DNA from: Albugo candida
Taxonomy: Eukaryota; Oomycota; Peronosporomycetes; Albuginales; Albuginaceae
Length of the DNA: 64,000 bases
Direction of reading: 5' to 3'
NCBI GenBank assembly: GCA_905220665.1
Contig: CAJNAR010000152.1
Location: forward strand, 744,001-808,000
In this document: positions 36,670 through 47,474 of the stretch, piece after piece
Layout: every line of letters begins with the position of its first letter
Numbering within the stretch: position 1 is the stretch's first letter
Made by a program: the position numbers and the translations under genes
Notes under the pieces: generated by a model
Told to the model about the DNA's origin: nothing
Seen by the model: only the letters and a program-made list of their open reading frames with translations
The model's database searches: none

Positions 36670-39489
36670 CTCCAGCATTGGCTTCAACCTCCTGCGACCT
36701 CCGGAACGTCATGCTCGTCAGAATAGGTTTGCCGCAAATGACTACCTTCAGTACAAACTCGCTTAGTCCACCGTAACCTTTCCTCTTCAGCCTAGCGTGA
36801 TATAATAGCTGCGCTCACACCCGCAGGGCTTCGCTACATGTCCCCTTAGTAAGAAATGCACAGCGTTACAGTTTTACACACAACAATCTAGTCGTGATGT
36901 TTCGACAAGTCGGGATGAAAACACATGTCCCACTCTGTTTCACAGCCCCACCTCCAGATACAACAGCGATTAGCCTGCTACATTTCCCTTATACTCTGGT
37001 GCACCGTATCTTCCCCTGCAAACACGATCGCAAGACTAACCGCTCCATCCATCAGCCGTAAAGATACCTGAAAGCGTCACCCTGCTCAGCACACCTATAC
37101 ACAACTACCCTCGCTCGTCGGCACCTAGTCATCGCCCCCTAAGCTCACCCATCAGGAGAAATTCCCAATTTTTATACTTTGACAGCAAGCTTTCCGTCAA
37201 CGCCTTACCATCCACAAATCGAAGCCTCTGAGCAGAGATTGTCGTTACTTTCCCTATCTAGTAAAACTGCAAGTGAAGACGCGCAAATGACAGTATTTAT
37301 ATCACTTTCAACCACCTCGCTCTGTTTGTTTGATGCGGAGTGTGCATTCCTGTGAGATTGCTTTGGTCTGTGAAAAAAAATGTGAGGAAAAGTGCCTGAC
37401 GTGATAGATTAATCGAAAACAATTCTCATAGGTGTGGTTCTGTCCGTCTACAGAGCGCCTGATTTTTTACAGCTGCGGATGACGTCGCAGGATCATTCAG
37501 TTCAGTGAGGTTGTGAGCGAGGTAGGTCTGACTAAAAGCATGTGTGTGGCGGGGAATTCGATGAGTGGAGTGGCAGGTGGGCAAGTTCCGTCTTACCAAT
37601 TGGCGCGCGCTTTGCGGAGGTGGCAAATAACAGCGGGGGCGCTTGGGTCGGATAATTTTTGATGTGCTAATTTGCTGGCTGGCTACTTCAGCTTACTCGC
37701 CGACTGCTATCTATTCCTGTTAGACTTTGATACGTAGAACAAGAAAGTTTCAGCTAACTATATGTTATACTGCAAAAAATGATGTGACGTGCGAATATTA
37801 TTTGGTAACTTCTCTTTATTCACTTCCTGATTTGTTGCACTCAATACATTGGACAAGAGTAGCACTGGAAAACGCCCTCTTCCCGTTTTATTCAGCTAGT
37901 GGTCTAATCTAGTGCGAAAAGTAAAGCGAAATACTTCTTGTAGTGCAATTTTGAACGGTGAAAAGAATCTGAAATGAAGTTCATCAAAAGCATGCATCAA
38001 ACACATACAAACTTTCTCGGAGCCTTGCTCCGAAGCATTGGTCACATTAGTTTGACCAATAGAGTTTGTTACCACGTGTGCGGTAGAAAATGGTCATTGT
38101 TCCGACATCATTCGACGTGTGTCAAGATTCATACGGCTGATCAACATTCATTAATGCCTAGGAGCTGGAATCTATCGTCTCGTTTTTTTTGCCATGCATA
38201 TCTGCTGTCAGCAATGAATGTCAAGAATGAGTTAGACACTGATTTGTATTAAGCCTTTGAAACATTAGAATTGAGAGAGGATTCCATTATTGACGCAAAT
38301 TACGTGACTGATAGTCTTGTCTGGGGAAGTTTCGGCTTCACAAATCTATTTCCATTTTGAATTCTAAATCAATCCAACCTCCGACTGATCAACAAAAATT
38401 TTACAAGAAAAAAATTAGTGTTTCTATACAATTATAATTGCTACAACTGCTTTAGATTCAGAGAGAAGCGATCCGATCTTTGCGCAAGGTTGGAACATCG
38501 CCTTGATAGGATCTTTCTTAATGAGGTATCGGTGGCTTCATATGGAGGCAATATCATGCGAAAAGTTTTGATACATGTACATTTACTAGCGAGAGAACAG
38601 GTGACGTAAGCTCACACTTGTCTAAAAGGGACGATTTTCTCATTCGTGTCGGAGGGGTGAAGGTATGGTTGCGAACATGGATAGCAAGGTCTTCAGTGAA
38701 TCACAGTCTATACAATGAAGGCTGATGAAAATCATACCGAATGCTTTACGGCTTCACATCCGTATCAGTACGATATTCGCCCGAGGTTCTTGATTATCAA
38801 ACCACACAAAAAGCATTCTGAAATCGTGTCATGAGTACTACCTGACTTGAAGTTGATCAAATCTTTTTGCTGTAAATGAGGTGCCGCCGCATCGAACCAC
38901 AAAGATCTTTATATAATCTCGAATCGACTACAAAGCTAGGCTGAAGACACAAGATTTCTCGAGTCTTTTTAGCAAGATATACCAATCCGATTAAGCATAA
39001 TGTTTCCTAAAATACTTCGTGTCATTGAAGTTTGGTGGCATTACTTTAGTGATCTGTCGTAGAGCTGCTTTATTTGGTCAGGCTCCGTAGTCTCAAAGAT
39101 ACGATCATATCATCGACACTCGGAATACTGAAGAATTTGCGTCATAGCAATCTCAATGAGAGGAAGGTTCCCCCGACGATTTTAGAGTATAAATACATTG
39201 GATATTTCGCTAGTTTGTAAACCTATTCAAGCGGCTGGGTTTTTTGATTCGCTTCTGGACGGGAACACCGTGGCAAATCTGAATTGCAGATATCGCACGA
39301 CATCATCAGCTTTATCAGTATGGCTACCTTACCCCAAACCAGTAATTTTCTAGACACAGAAGATAGGTTTTTCTGAAAATATCGCTAGCTGTATATTGTG
39401 TAATCCTTGATTTTCTCATCACCCTAACTAGCCCTTTGTTGTTACGCAAGAACGATCTTAGTTATCTGACTTTCACTGGAAACGAAAAG

Positions 39490-39708
39490 TCATGCGATGC
39501 TGAAACATACAACTTCTGGAGCGATGTAATCAAGCCTGCCAACAACCGAGTATTCTTGCCAGTTAGCCGTCTCGAAATGTGTCTCAGTATCTAAGAATGG
39601 ATACTCGCATTGGCTCGTACGTCTTCGATGAAGTGGTCGCCTCTTTTCGCTTTCCCCACTCGCTCCAGGACTGATAGAATCTCGTCTGTAGTCTACCTCA
39701 TCGCTCAT
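39490..39708 (-). pseudogene. Protein-kinase activation-segment fragment (AGC/NDR-like)
   Basis: A 72-codon ATG frame ends with 'YSVVGRLDYIAPEVV', which matches the activation loop and APE motif of AGC kinases (NDR type reads 'YSTVGTPDYIAPEV'). The preceding linker is Arg/Ser-rich with acidic patches, as in kinases with an insert before the P+1 loop. There is no DFG or HRD upstream. After APEVV the frame stops within a possible donor (GTATGT), and no downstream exon encoding the 'DWWSLG' block is visible. Thr-Pro is replaced by Arg-Leu in the loop. I read this as a kinase remnant. Confidence 0.4.
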
Positions 39709-40708
39709 ATTCTTACAGATAGAGAACGGGGCCGAACGTTACGCCTGCATCCAAATTTATGCGAGAACGCATAATACCCTTTTTAGGTTTTAGTTTCGTC
39801 GGCCGACATCAAATAATGTACGGAGTCTTCCTGTGGAGTAATTGAGTCAAATCAGCATCTTGTCTTCGAATGCGAACACATGGCACCGTCGTTGCTGGAG
39901 CTACCTCCGGCTTGGAATCAGATTTTATTCTCCCGCACTCGTGGACGAATATTGCAGGTCTTGGTGTGCCGACGATACGGACGGAATGAAAGGTATATCG
40001 ACAAATGCTGTTCGACTTATGGCTTGCAATGCAGTAAATACGCTGTATTTTGTCTGGAGCGATCAAAATAGTCGATTGTTTGAGCAGCGTCTGCCATCTC
40101 GGACAATCCCAGCACTTTTCGGGATGAACACCCACCCCGTCCAGCACACACGTTTATATTTTGGAAAAAAGTGTAACGACTAAGCAATTTGATTCGCCTG
40201 GCAGAGCAACTAATATTCGGTATTGTTTTCGCACTCAAAGTTCATTGCTGTGACTGCGAGTGGAAATGCGACTCAGGATCAAGTCTTATTCGCATTGCTA
40301 CGTTCATATGTACGAAGGACATCACAAGGTGAGCAGTTTGGTAATTTTGGTGATGTGAGGCAACCGCACAAGTGGACTGTCGACAACGACACATTCTGAA
40401 CTCGCAGGCACTTCCATCCAACTTTTTGAATTTACATATTTATTGTCTCAATAGTCTAGACATTTGGAGCATTCACCTAGTCTAATCTAGTAATGTAGAC
40501 ATCTTCGACTGACCTTCGCCATGACTACCACAGCACGTCTGTACGAGCCTAAGTATCTAGCACTGTTTTGTGTGAACAGAGTTTACTTACTAGACTAGCA
40601 ATATGCTTCATATTTCATCCAACTAGTGCAAGTAGATTACGAATTTTACGAATTACTACGAATCAGTATTGTCCGATCATTTTTTTATCCAATCCGACTT
40701 TGTCTCAA

Positions 40709-43700
40709 CTAGTCGCTATCGGATGAAGAGCCAAAGAGATCTTGCTCGGCTTGCTTCGCCTCCGCGCTTTGTGTGAGGGTCAATGGCTCTTCATTATCAC
40801 TAGAATCCGATCCAAACAACTCTTTTGCGTCATCATCGACTTCCATCGGCGTACCATTCACTCGTTTTTGTCGCTTCTCAACCAGCTTTTTCATAGTTGC
40901 ATTCCGATTTTTCATGTCTTCAATCGTGAAATTCGTACTATTTTCTTCGTTGTCTTCCTCACTGATTTCAGCAGTTAGCTCGCTATCTTCTTCAGATGCT
41001 TTCTTTCGCTTCTTTCCCGACTTCTTCTTTTCCACTTTTTTCGTTTCTTCTTCTCGAGCTTTCCATCCTGCACTCAGAGCTTTCAGCCGTTCTTCTTGCT
41101 TCATCAAAACATCCGCTCGATGTCGCCGGAGCTGCTCGTCCTTTTTCCGTTCGGACTCTTTCTCTCTCTCCACTCGTTCCTCATATTCTCGCAGCATTTT
41201 CCTTTGTGCTTCGACCTCTAAGCGATGTTTCTCCTCCTTTTGTCGCTCAAATTCCAAATGATAGCTCGCTTTTGTGAGTGTATCGGCGCAAAACTTTTCG
41301 TGATCGATAACTTTCTCCTTTTCAAATGGAAACGATCCCGTCGACCCTTTGGATTTGGTTGTCACTTGCGATTCCATCAATTGCAGCAAAAAGTGGAATG
41401 TCTTTTGTGACTTGCTCAAATCAAGTACCGCTCTCTGAACATCAGCCATGGTCCGTTGCAAGCCGAGATGGTGACCCGACTGAATAGTTGATTCTTGGCC
41501 AAGAGTTGTCACCGCATAATCTTCTTGTGCTAGCGCGAGATTGTACCATAGACGCAAGTCTGTAGGGTTTATGTGAAGAGCTCGTGAAAGCGTCTTGATG
41601 CATTTTGGATAATCCTTGGACTCATAATAAGCCTTCGATAGATACAGCATCACCTATAAAAACACTTGAGGATGATAAAAATATTAGATTTTCCTGGAAC
41701 AAATACCTCGAGATCCCTTCCATGATAACATTTAGCTAGGCAAACTGTATAAAGCTGAATCGCTTCTGCATATCGCTCCTCGGCCACAAAGATATGAGCA
41801 AGATTCACCCATGCATCCGCCATTTCGGGGCTTGCTTCTCGTACTTGCGTGAAGATGAGTTTGGCTGATTCGAGATTTCCTTTTTCAGCCACCATTGTCC
41901 CGAGTCCGTTTGCCGCATATATATTGCACGGATGTGACTGAATCGTTTTCTTAAAGTAGCCTTCGCTCAGTGACATATTTTTGATGTATCTATTTTTCTC
42001 GCCAAGATTGCACATAAAAATATTTCCCATTGACAAGAACGCGTACGGATCATTTTTCATATTGGGCATTCCCATCACACGCTCATACTTTTTTTGAGCC
42101 AGAAGCCATTCACGTCGGGCAAGATGCATGTTTCCATTAAGTAAACACGCGTCAGCACAATATGGATCAATTTCCAAAGCTCTTTCAAAGAATCGAGCTG
42201 CTTCAGCCATTGCTCCTGCATCTCGTCGTATACAGCCGATACGAAGAATAGCGTCGATATACGTCGGAAACACTTGTAGAATATTTTCATAAAGTGTTAC
42301 GGCCACATCACGATCTCCAATCTCCTCATACACGCGAGCCAAATTGTACAATACAGTGACATTGAACTCATTTGGACTCGGAAGCTCTTCAGTTACTTCG
42401 TCAGATTCCGTCTTTGTTTCCTCCGAATTGTCTGTGCCGATTTCATTTCGCGATAGCTCATTGAGCGCTTGCTTGAAACAGGCAATGGCTTCGTTGATCT
42501 TCCCAACACGATGTTGTAACACGCCCAAATTCACATATAGCTCCATCGGAATCGGATCAAGCGCGTTCTTCATCACTTTTTCAGCAGCAATGTATGACGA
42601 TATAGCAATAATTTGATCTTTACGATCGTTCGATCCGTGCAACAACTCGGCAGTTGTGATCAAGGCGTCCACATTTCCAGGCTCCAAATCGACAACACGT
42701 CGTAGTAAAATAATCGCATCATCCTTTTTTCCTACTTTTCCGTATACATTCCCCAAAAGTGACAGAATCTCGACATTTTCTGGATACGCCTTGTTCGCTT
42801 TCTCCAGGTTGATCGCAGCTTTTCCATACTCTTTTCGTTCATAATACATTTGAGCTAGTCCGAACCATGGCAACACGAAATTTGGCCATAATCGACCTGC
42901 GTTAAAGTAGTAACTGTATGCGTCCTTGTACTTTCCCTGGGCATGACATCCACGACCCATAAAATAACAGCTTTCAGATCGAATTTCGGCAATTTTGGTA
43001 CTATGGAAAGCATTTCCGGCCAAAGTAAACATTTTATCATAATCTTTTCGAGCGATTGACACACCGGAGCTGGTCTCTTCTCGATACGGTCCATCCAAAA
43101 CGACGTGATCAGAGTGTACGGCATCTTCCCGATTGCTAACGTATGCAACATATCGGTCTCCAATACAAACTATTTGTCCGGGAGAGATCTCAGTAGTGAC
43201 GTCTTTAGATGTGTAAACAATGTCGGATCCTTGTTTGACGCAAACTGTGCATGGTAGAGGCACCCATTGTGAGAAATAATGGTTTGCAAGATGATTCAGT
43301 ACCATAGGATTCGCTTTATCAATAGCGTGGGCATGACGAATCATTGTCATGAATCGGGAGCCTTCGTTTCGGATACTCTTCGTACGTTCCTCTCTGGTCA
43401 GACTGGCCAATTGCCATAAGGCGTTGGCAATGACAGCATCCACATTCGTGTCATCTAAAGATGCTGCATACTTCATTACTGCCCGCGCTTTATCGGTACA
43501 TCCCAAATGATAGCAGCAGTATGAGAAAAACATACGCATTCGTGATCCTTGTGGACTTTTTGGGTGCAATTTGATAGCTTCCAGGCACAAACGTTTCGCG
43601 TCACTATATTTTTTCTTTCTATAAAGCAACATCGCATTTGCTAGGAGTGCAGGTAGATTCTGACGGTCCGTACGTAAGACACTTTTCAAAAAACGTTCGG

Positions 43701-44267
43701 CTCGCTCATCTTCATTTTTTGCCATAAACATGAGTGCCTTCCCTATCAACGTCATTGGGTACTGATGATCCAAACGATCTGCACGTTGAAAGTATCCAAC
43801 AGCACGTTGTGCTATCGCTTCTTTCTTTTTCTCGTCTTCTTCATTCCACATAGAATTGATTGCGTGGCAAGCCAAAGCATTAAAAAACTTGATCCGGCAT
43901 ACTCGTGATGCCTGGTCCTTGTATATCTCCTCGATTCCTATCGGCATGTTCAGCGCGTTTCGGTGAGTGAGTAGAAGTACAAGTACCTGGCTCAGACGCG
44001 ACAGAGAGAATCTCTTGAAACTGGTTGACACAGCCTTGATTATAGTACTCGACCTGGACGATGGAATCAGCATATCATCAAATAAGATCAAGCAGTCTCT
44101 CGCCTTACCGCGAATTGCAGCCAGATATCTAACGCTGCTAATTCGGCACGTAGAATGTCCATAATATCGTTCACATCGTCAGGCAATTCATCTGTGAATA
44201 CCTCAACTTCTTGATCAGAATTCTTCACGGGTATGCGCAGCGATCGAGGTCGCATAATTCCACTCAT
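40709..44267 (-). CDS. CTR9: CTR9, TPR subunit of the Paf1 transcription-elongation complex
   Basis: Four exons (44109-44267, 43987-44053, 41707-43937, 40709-41653; introns 55, 49 and 53 nt) encode 1,133 aa; human CTR9 has 1,173. The N-terminus reads 'RSLRIPVKNSDQEVEVFTDE', as in CTR9. About fifteen TPR-like repeats follow ('MVLNHLANHYFSQW', 'VLPWFGLAQMYYERKEYGKA', 'DAWVNLAHIFVAEERYAEAI'). The C-terminal third is a charged coiled coil and an acidic Ser/Asp tail, as in the family. CTR9 scaffolds Paf1C on RNA polymerase II for elongation and histone modification. An insert of roughly 75 residues interrupts the TPR array at 43045-43275. Confidence 0.92.
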
Positions 44268-44405
44268 TTGATGTTACGGTGTCCACACAATATTTTGTTA
44301 GCTACTTTAATTCGGGACAAATTTACAAGGGGAATTTTGTAGGCGACTCGAAGTTATGTGCTACATAGGATATTACTAAAAGACTATTGCTTGTATAATT
44401 TTTGT

Positions 44406-44937
44406 CTATTTGACAGCATTTTCAGCTGACGGTGTTATCTCTTCTTGTTCTACATCGACCTCTGCCCATACTAGAATAGTAAATAATGTGTCAGAGATTC
44501 ATTATCGACATCCGTGATGGAGAATCTCGAACCTGGTTTTTCAGAGCCCAACTCTGCTCGATTTGCTTTTGCAACACACACTCGAAGTGTTTGACCAAAC
44601 AATTCTGACTCTGCAACATTCAGCATTTGAGCCTAGCACGTTTCCATTATAAATTGTAGAATTTTACCATCCATATTATCTATTGCATCGATTGCGTCAT
44701 CTTCCTCTTCATATTCAACAAAACCAAATCCTCTGCTGGCCCCTAAGCAGCGTAAAGCAGTTGTGAATTTCCATTGGAGGCAACAGTAAGCGACGACTTA
44801 CCTACATCCGTGTCACTAGGAATCTGGATTTCCTTGATTGGACCGAAAGGCACAAACGCCGCATGTAATACTTGTTCTGTCACTTGACGAGTCAATCCGC
44901 CCACATAGAGACACCTTCTATTCGCACCCAATCCCAT
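44406..44937 (-). CDS. Small RRM protein resembling the cyclophilin E (PPIE) RNA-binding domain
   Basis: Four exons (44802-44937, 44668-44742, 44533-44610, 44406-44470; introns 57-62 nt) give 117 aa. RNP2 is 'RCLYVGGL' and RNP1 is 'RGFGFVEY'. Sequence between and after ('VLHAAFVPFGPIKEIQIPSD', 'ESELFGQTLRVCVAKANRA', 'KPVWAEVD') is closest to the N-terminal RRM of human PPIE. No cyclophilin domain follows: the protein ends about 20 residues later. It may act in spliceosome-associated or chromatin RNA binding, as PPIE does, but without prolyl isomerase activity. The start is 65 bp from the divergent V-ATPase gene. Confidence 0.82.
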
Positions 44938-45002
44938 TATTAAATTACAAAATGCAGCATGAAATGCTCAAGCAAAGACCATACCTTTTGTTAAATTACG
45001 AT
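44938..45002. promoter_or_regulatory. 65-bp divergent intergenic region
   Basis: Only 65 bp separate the start codons of the RRM gene (minus) and the V-ATPase gene (plus). Both core promoters must lie here or inside the genes. No TATA-like element is evident. Confidence 0.35.
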
Positions 45003-45830
45003 ATGAGCGCAGCAACGGAATCGCTTTTTAATGAAGGAACGATCCTTCACGACTTCACTTATTTTACCGCATTGACCCTTTCTCTGTACACACAGGATGG
45101 GGAACTGTGCTAACGAGTATATCTCCTTACGCATGGGGTAGTATGGGCGTCGCATTTGGTCTCACATTTTCAATCATTGGAGCCGCCTGGTAAGTCCTCA
45201 TTTTCCTCGATTGTGCGCCCTTATCTCATCGCACGGACCTGTGAAGGGGGATCTTTCTTACCGGATCCAGCTTATTGGGTGCATCGGTGAAGGCTCCTCG
45301 CGTTCGCTCAAAGAATCTTGTGAGGTAAGAATGCCTTTTGCTATGATCTCTTCTAATGGAAATGCAATTGCAGCATCATCTTTTGCGAAGCTACAGCAAT
45401 ATACGGTGTCATCATCGCCATCATTCTACAGAGCAAAGTAAGCGTTTTCTCGATGAGAGCTCTAATTGATCTCATTTCGATCTCAAGTAGATGAATCAAC
45501 CCGCGCTTCGGCAGCCTGAGGATGAGCCGATGAATGAAGCTTCACTCTATTTTGCTGCATACGCTGTCTTTGGATCAGGATTAGCAGTCGGATTGACAAA
45601 TATCGCAAGCGGGTGCGTGCGTGCGGAAAAGGCAAAGTAGAGCGATAAAGTGATATAAATAATGTAGAGTGGCAGTGGGGATTGCTGGAAGTAGCTGTGT
45701 TCTTGCAGATGCTCAGAATTCCTCGCTTTATGTGAAAGTTCTCATTGTGGAAATATTTGCCAGTGCGTTGGGGATATTCGGTGTGATTGTGGGTATCATT
45801 CTCTCTAACAATGGCGAGTTCCCCAAGTGA
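45003..45830 (+). CDS. V-type ATPase 21-kDa proteolipid subunit c''
   Basis: Six exons are proposed (45003-45036, 45096-45189, 45247-45324, 45374-45437, 45491-45612, 45668-45830), 184 aa. Four hydrophobic helices are visible: '[20 protein letters not shown]', '[19 protein letters not shown]' (with the proton-carrying Glu in 'FCEATAIYG'), '[19 protein letters not shown]', and '[20 protein letters not shown]' with a second Glu. The two glutamates and the c''-type loop fit ATP6V0B/Vma16. The subunit rotates in the V0 ring that acidifies vacuoles. Exons 2-6 are firm. Exon 1 needs an intron (45037-45095, 59 nt) that begins GA, not GT, so the start is uncertain. Confidence 0.82.
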
Positions 45831-45902
45831 TGAGAGCTTAAGAAGAATAAACAAAATCATTCCTTATTCTATCTTGAATGAGCCAAGCTCTTTTATAGCC
45901 AC

Positions 45903-47458
45903 TTATTTCCACAGAAGCCGGTCGCTATCGAGGTCAACAGGAGAGTACCATTCGGGATAAGGGAGATTTGGATTGTATCTGTCAGATGAAAGAAAGTTGG
46001 AAAGGGATCAAGGAGAGAATTTTTAAGTGGACTTCACCTGTAATTCAAGAAAAGTTCTTCATCTTCAATTTCTCTGAGGGAGATGAATGCCAGGCTCTAT
46101 CAATACCGTTACATGATAGCCTGATCACAGACGCAACTGCATGCTTACATGTATGAGGATGCGCTTGCCAAACATTGAGAGTCGAGAAGGTTGGTCAATA
46201 AAGGAGTTCGGGATAAGCGGTATGTTTTCTTCATTTGTGAATGGCTCTGTTTAGATTGTACGTATAAGATGCATACAAGGGACAATAAAGAACGATTCAC
46301 CTCTCATAGGGAAGTTGTACGGAAACGCAATGACATTTGGCAACTCATTTGCTGGTGGATGATTGATCATGTGGCCAACCGCGAGCGGATTTCTCGGTCT
46401 CTGAGCTACAAAACATCTGAGCGTTCGATTGAAATAGGTGACCATCACACTCACTTTGATCCTTCCCATTAATCACAACACTGTCGAAACGTCCTCTCGC
46501 GTATGGGTTGTCAGAAATCTGCTCCAAGAGTTCTGGCTATTGCGAACCGAAATATCATGCCCAGACACAATCCGCCTCTAAGATGGTTCGTGCCTTTTTA
46601 TAATGTTCGGGGAGGTACACTGTTCCAGGATATAATGCCTACATTTCAATACTCATGCACTGACCAACAAACATTTTGTCAAGACTTACAATCAAGCTTC
46701 CGGGTGGCACTCTCCCATACAATTTCACACCTTCGCCAGCATTCTTCAGACTCGATTGCTCCACCGAAAGTCTGAATCCAAGCAATTCCCTTTCCGAGAC
46801 TTTATTGTGTAAAACCTAGTTTATCTAGCTCAGTTTCACCTCGTCGAGATGCAAAAGTGGACCTCACATGCTTACGGGAAAATCCAGAAATGGATAATTT
46901 TTGTTTATCCGATTGCGCTGAATCCCATTTCATGGTTCTTTTTGAGTACTTGACGAGGATGTTTTCAAGCTATTAAAGCCGCTGAGTGGCTCCTATCAAT
47001 CCAACCAACAATCGACGAAGGCGTCAACGTACCCGTGTAGAGATTTCGCTCTGTATCAACGCTTTTTGTTCTTCGAACATTTTGGTTTTGATGAGATCAG
47101 ATGCTTCGCTTAGAAGTTGATCTTTGGTTCTGTATCAGCAACAAGAACATTACTACACTCACAAAACAAGCAATAAGGTGCGCAAATCTTGCTTGTTATG
47201 TTGCGTCTCCGATAACTTTCGGAATTCGATCAATAAGGCCGCCCATCCGGTATCAACTTCCTCCTATACCAGCGTAGATATGATTTGAGCTTGTTCAAGT
47301 GTCGCAAAGCGTTGGAGAATAAAAATTAGATGAAAACCTGCAGACGTCGCGATGGTGTCGTTCCTTCGAGAGCGAGTCGAAATCGGCGAAAGATCGAGCT
47401 CATTGGACGAAAAAAGAAATGATACTCTCGTATTTCCGCCAATCATAGACCGCGACAT
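45903..47458 (-). CDS. SETD9-like SET-domain protein
   Basis: Exons 46876-46917, 46690-46815, 46567-46638, 46455-46518, 46301-46405, 46149-46246, 46038-46096 and 45903-45978 join in phase and carry the SET-like core. That core has 'SLIALYPGTVY', 'NPYARGRFDSVVINGKD', 'RNPLAVGHMINHPP' and 'AFISLREIEDEELFLNY', in the order of human SETD9. Less certain 5' exons are 47270-47458, 47163-47215, 47033-47129 and a 15-nt exon 46955-46969, giving 331 aa (human 299). Two of the 5' introns are short (33 and 37 nt). SETD9 has an atypical SET domain of unknown substrate. The start lies 16 bp from the Sam50 start on the other strand. Confidence 0.72.
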
Positions 47459-47474
47459 ACTCCTAGATCGCAAT

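Larger units (their letters stand above)
32996..40708. other. 7.7-kb gene-poor region with fragments
   Basis: Apart from the fragments listed separately, I see no splice chain that makes a protein. Short frames on both strands (for example 33952-34188 minus, 37974-38252 plus) lack family resemblance. Sequence around 36880-37200 is rich in pyrimidine-purine simple texture. It could be decayed genes, old transposon remains or noncoding RNA loci. No LTR, reverse transcriptase or transposase motif was recognised. Confidence 0.4.

Noticed and set aside
37974..38252. 92-aa plus-strand frame considered as an effector
   Set aside because: The N-terminus is not a signal peptide, and no RXLR, CHxC or CCG-type motif fits. 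A Cys-x-His-x-Cys run is likely chance.
46990..47458. Reading of the 5' exons of the SETD9-like gene as a separate coiled-coil (MCUR1/DUF1640-type) gene
   Set aside because: The exons splice in phase toward the SET exons, and total length then fits SETD9. A separate gene would lack a proper 3' end.
47352..47474. Upstream Sam50 start
   Set aside because: In frame, but it would lie antisense to the first exon of the SETD9-like gene, and the added residues show no POTRA or targeting features. Kept only as an alternative.
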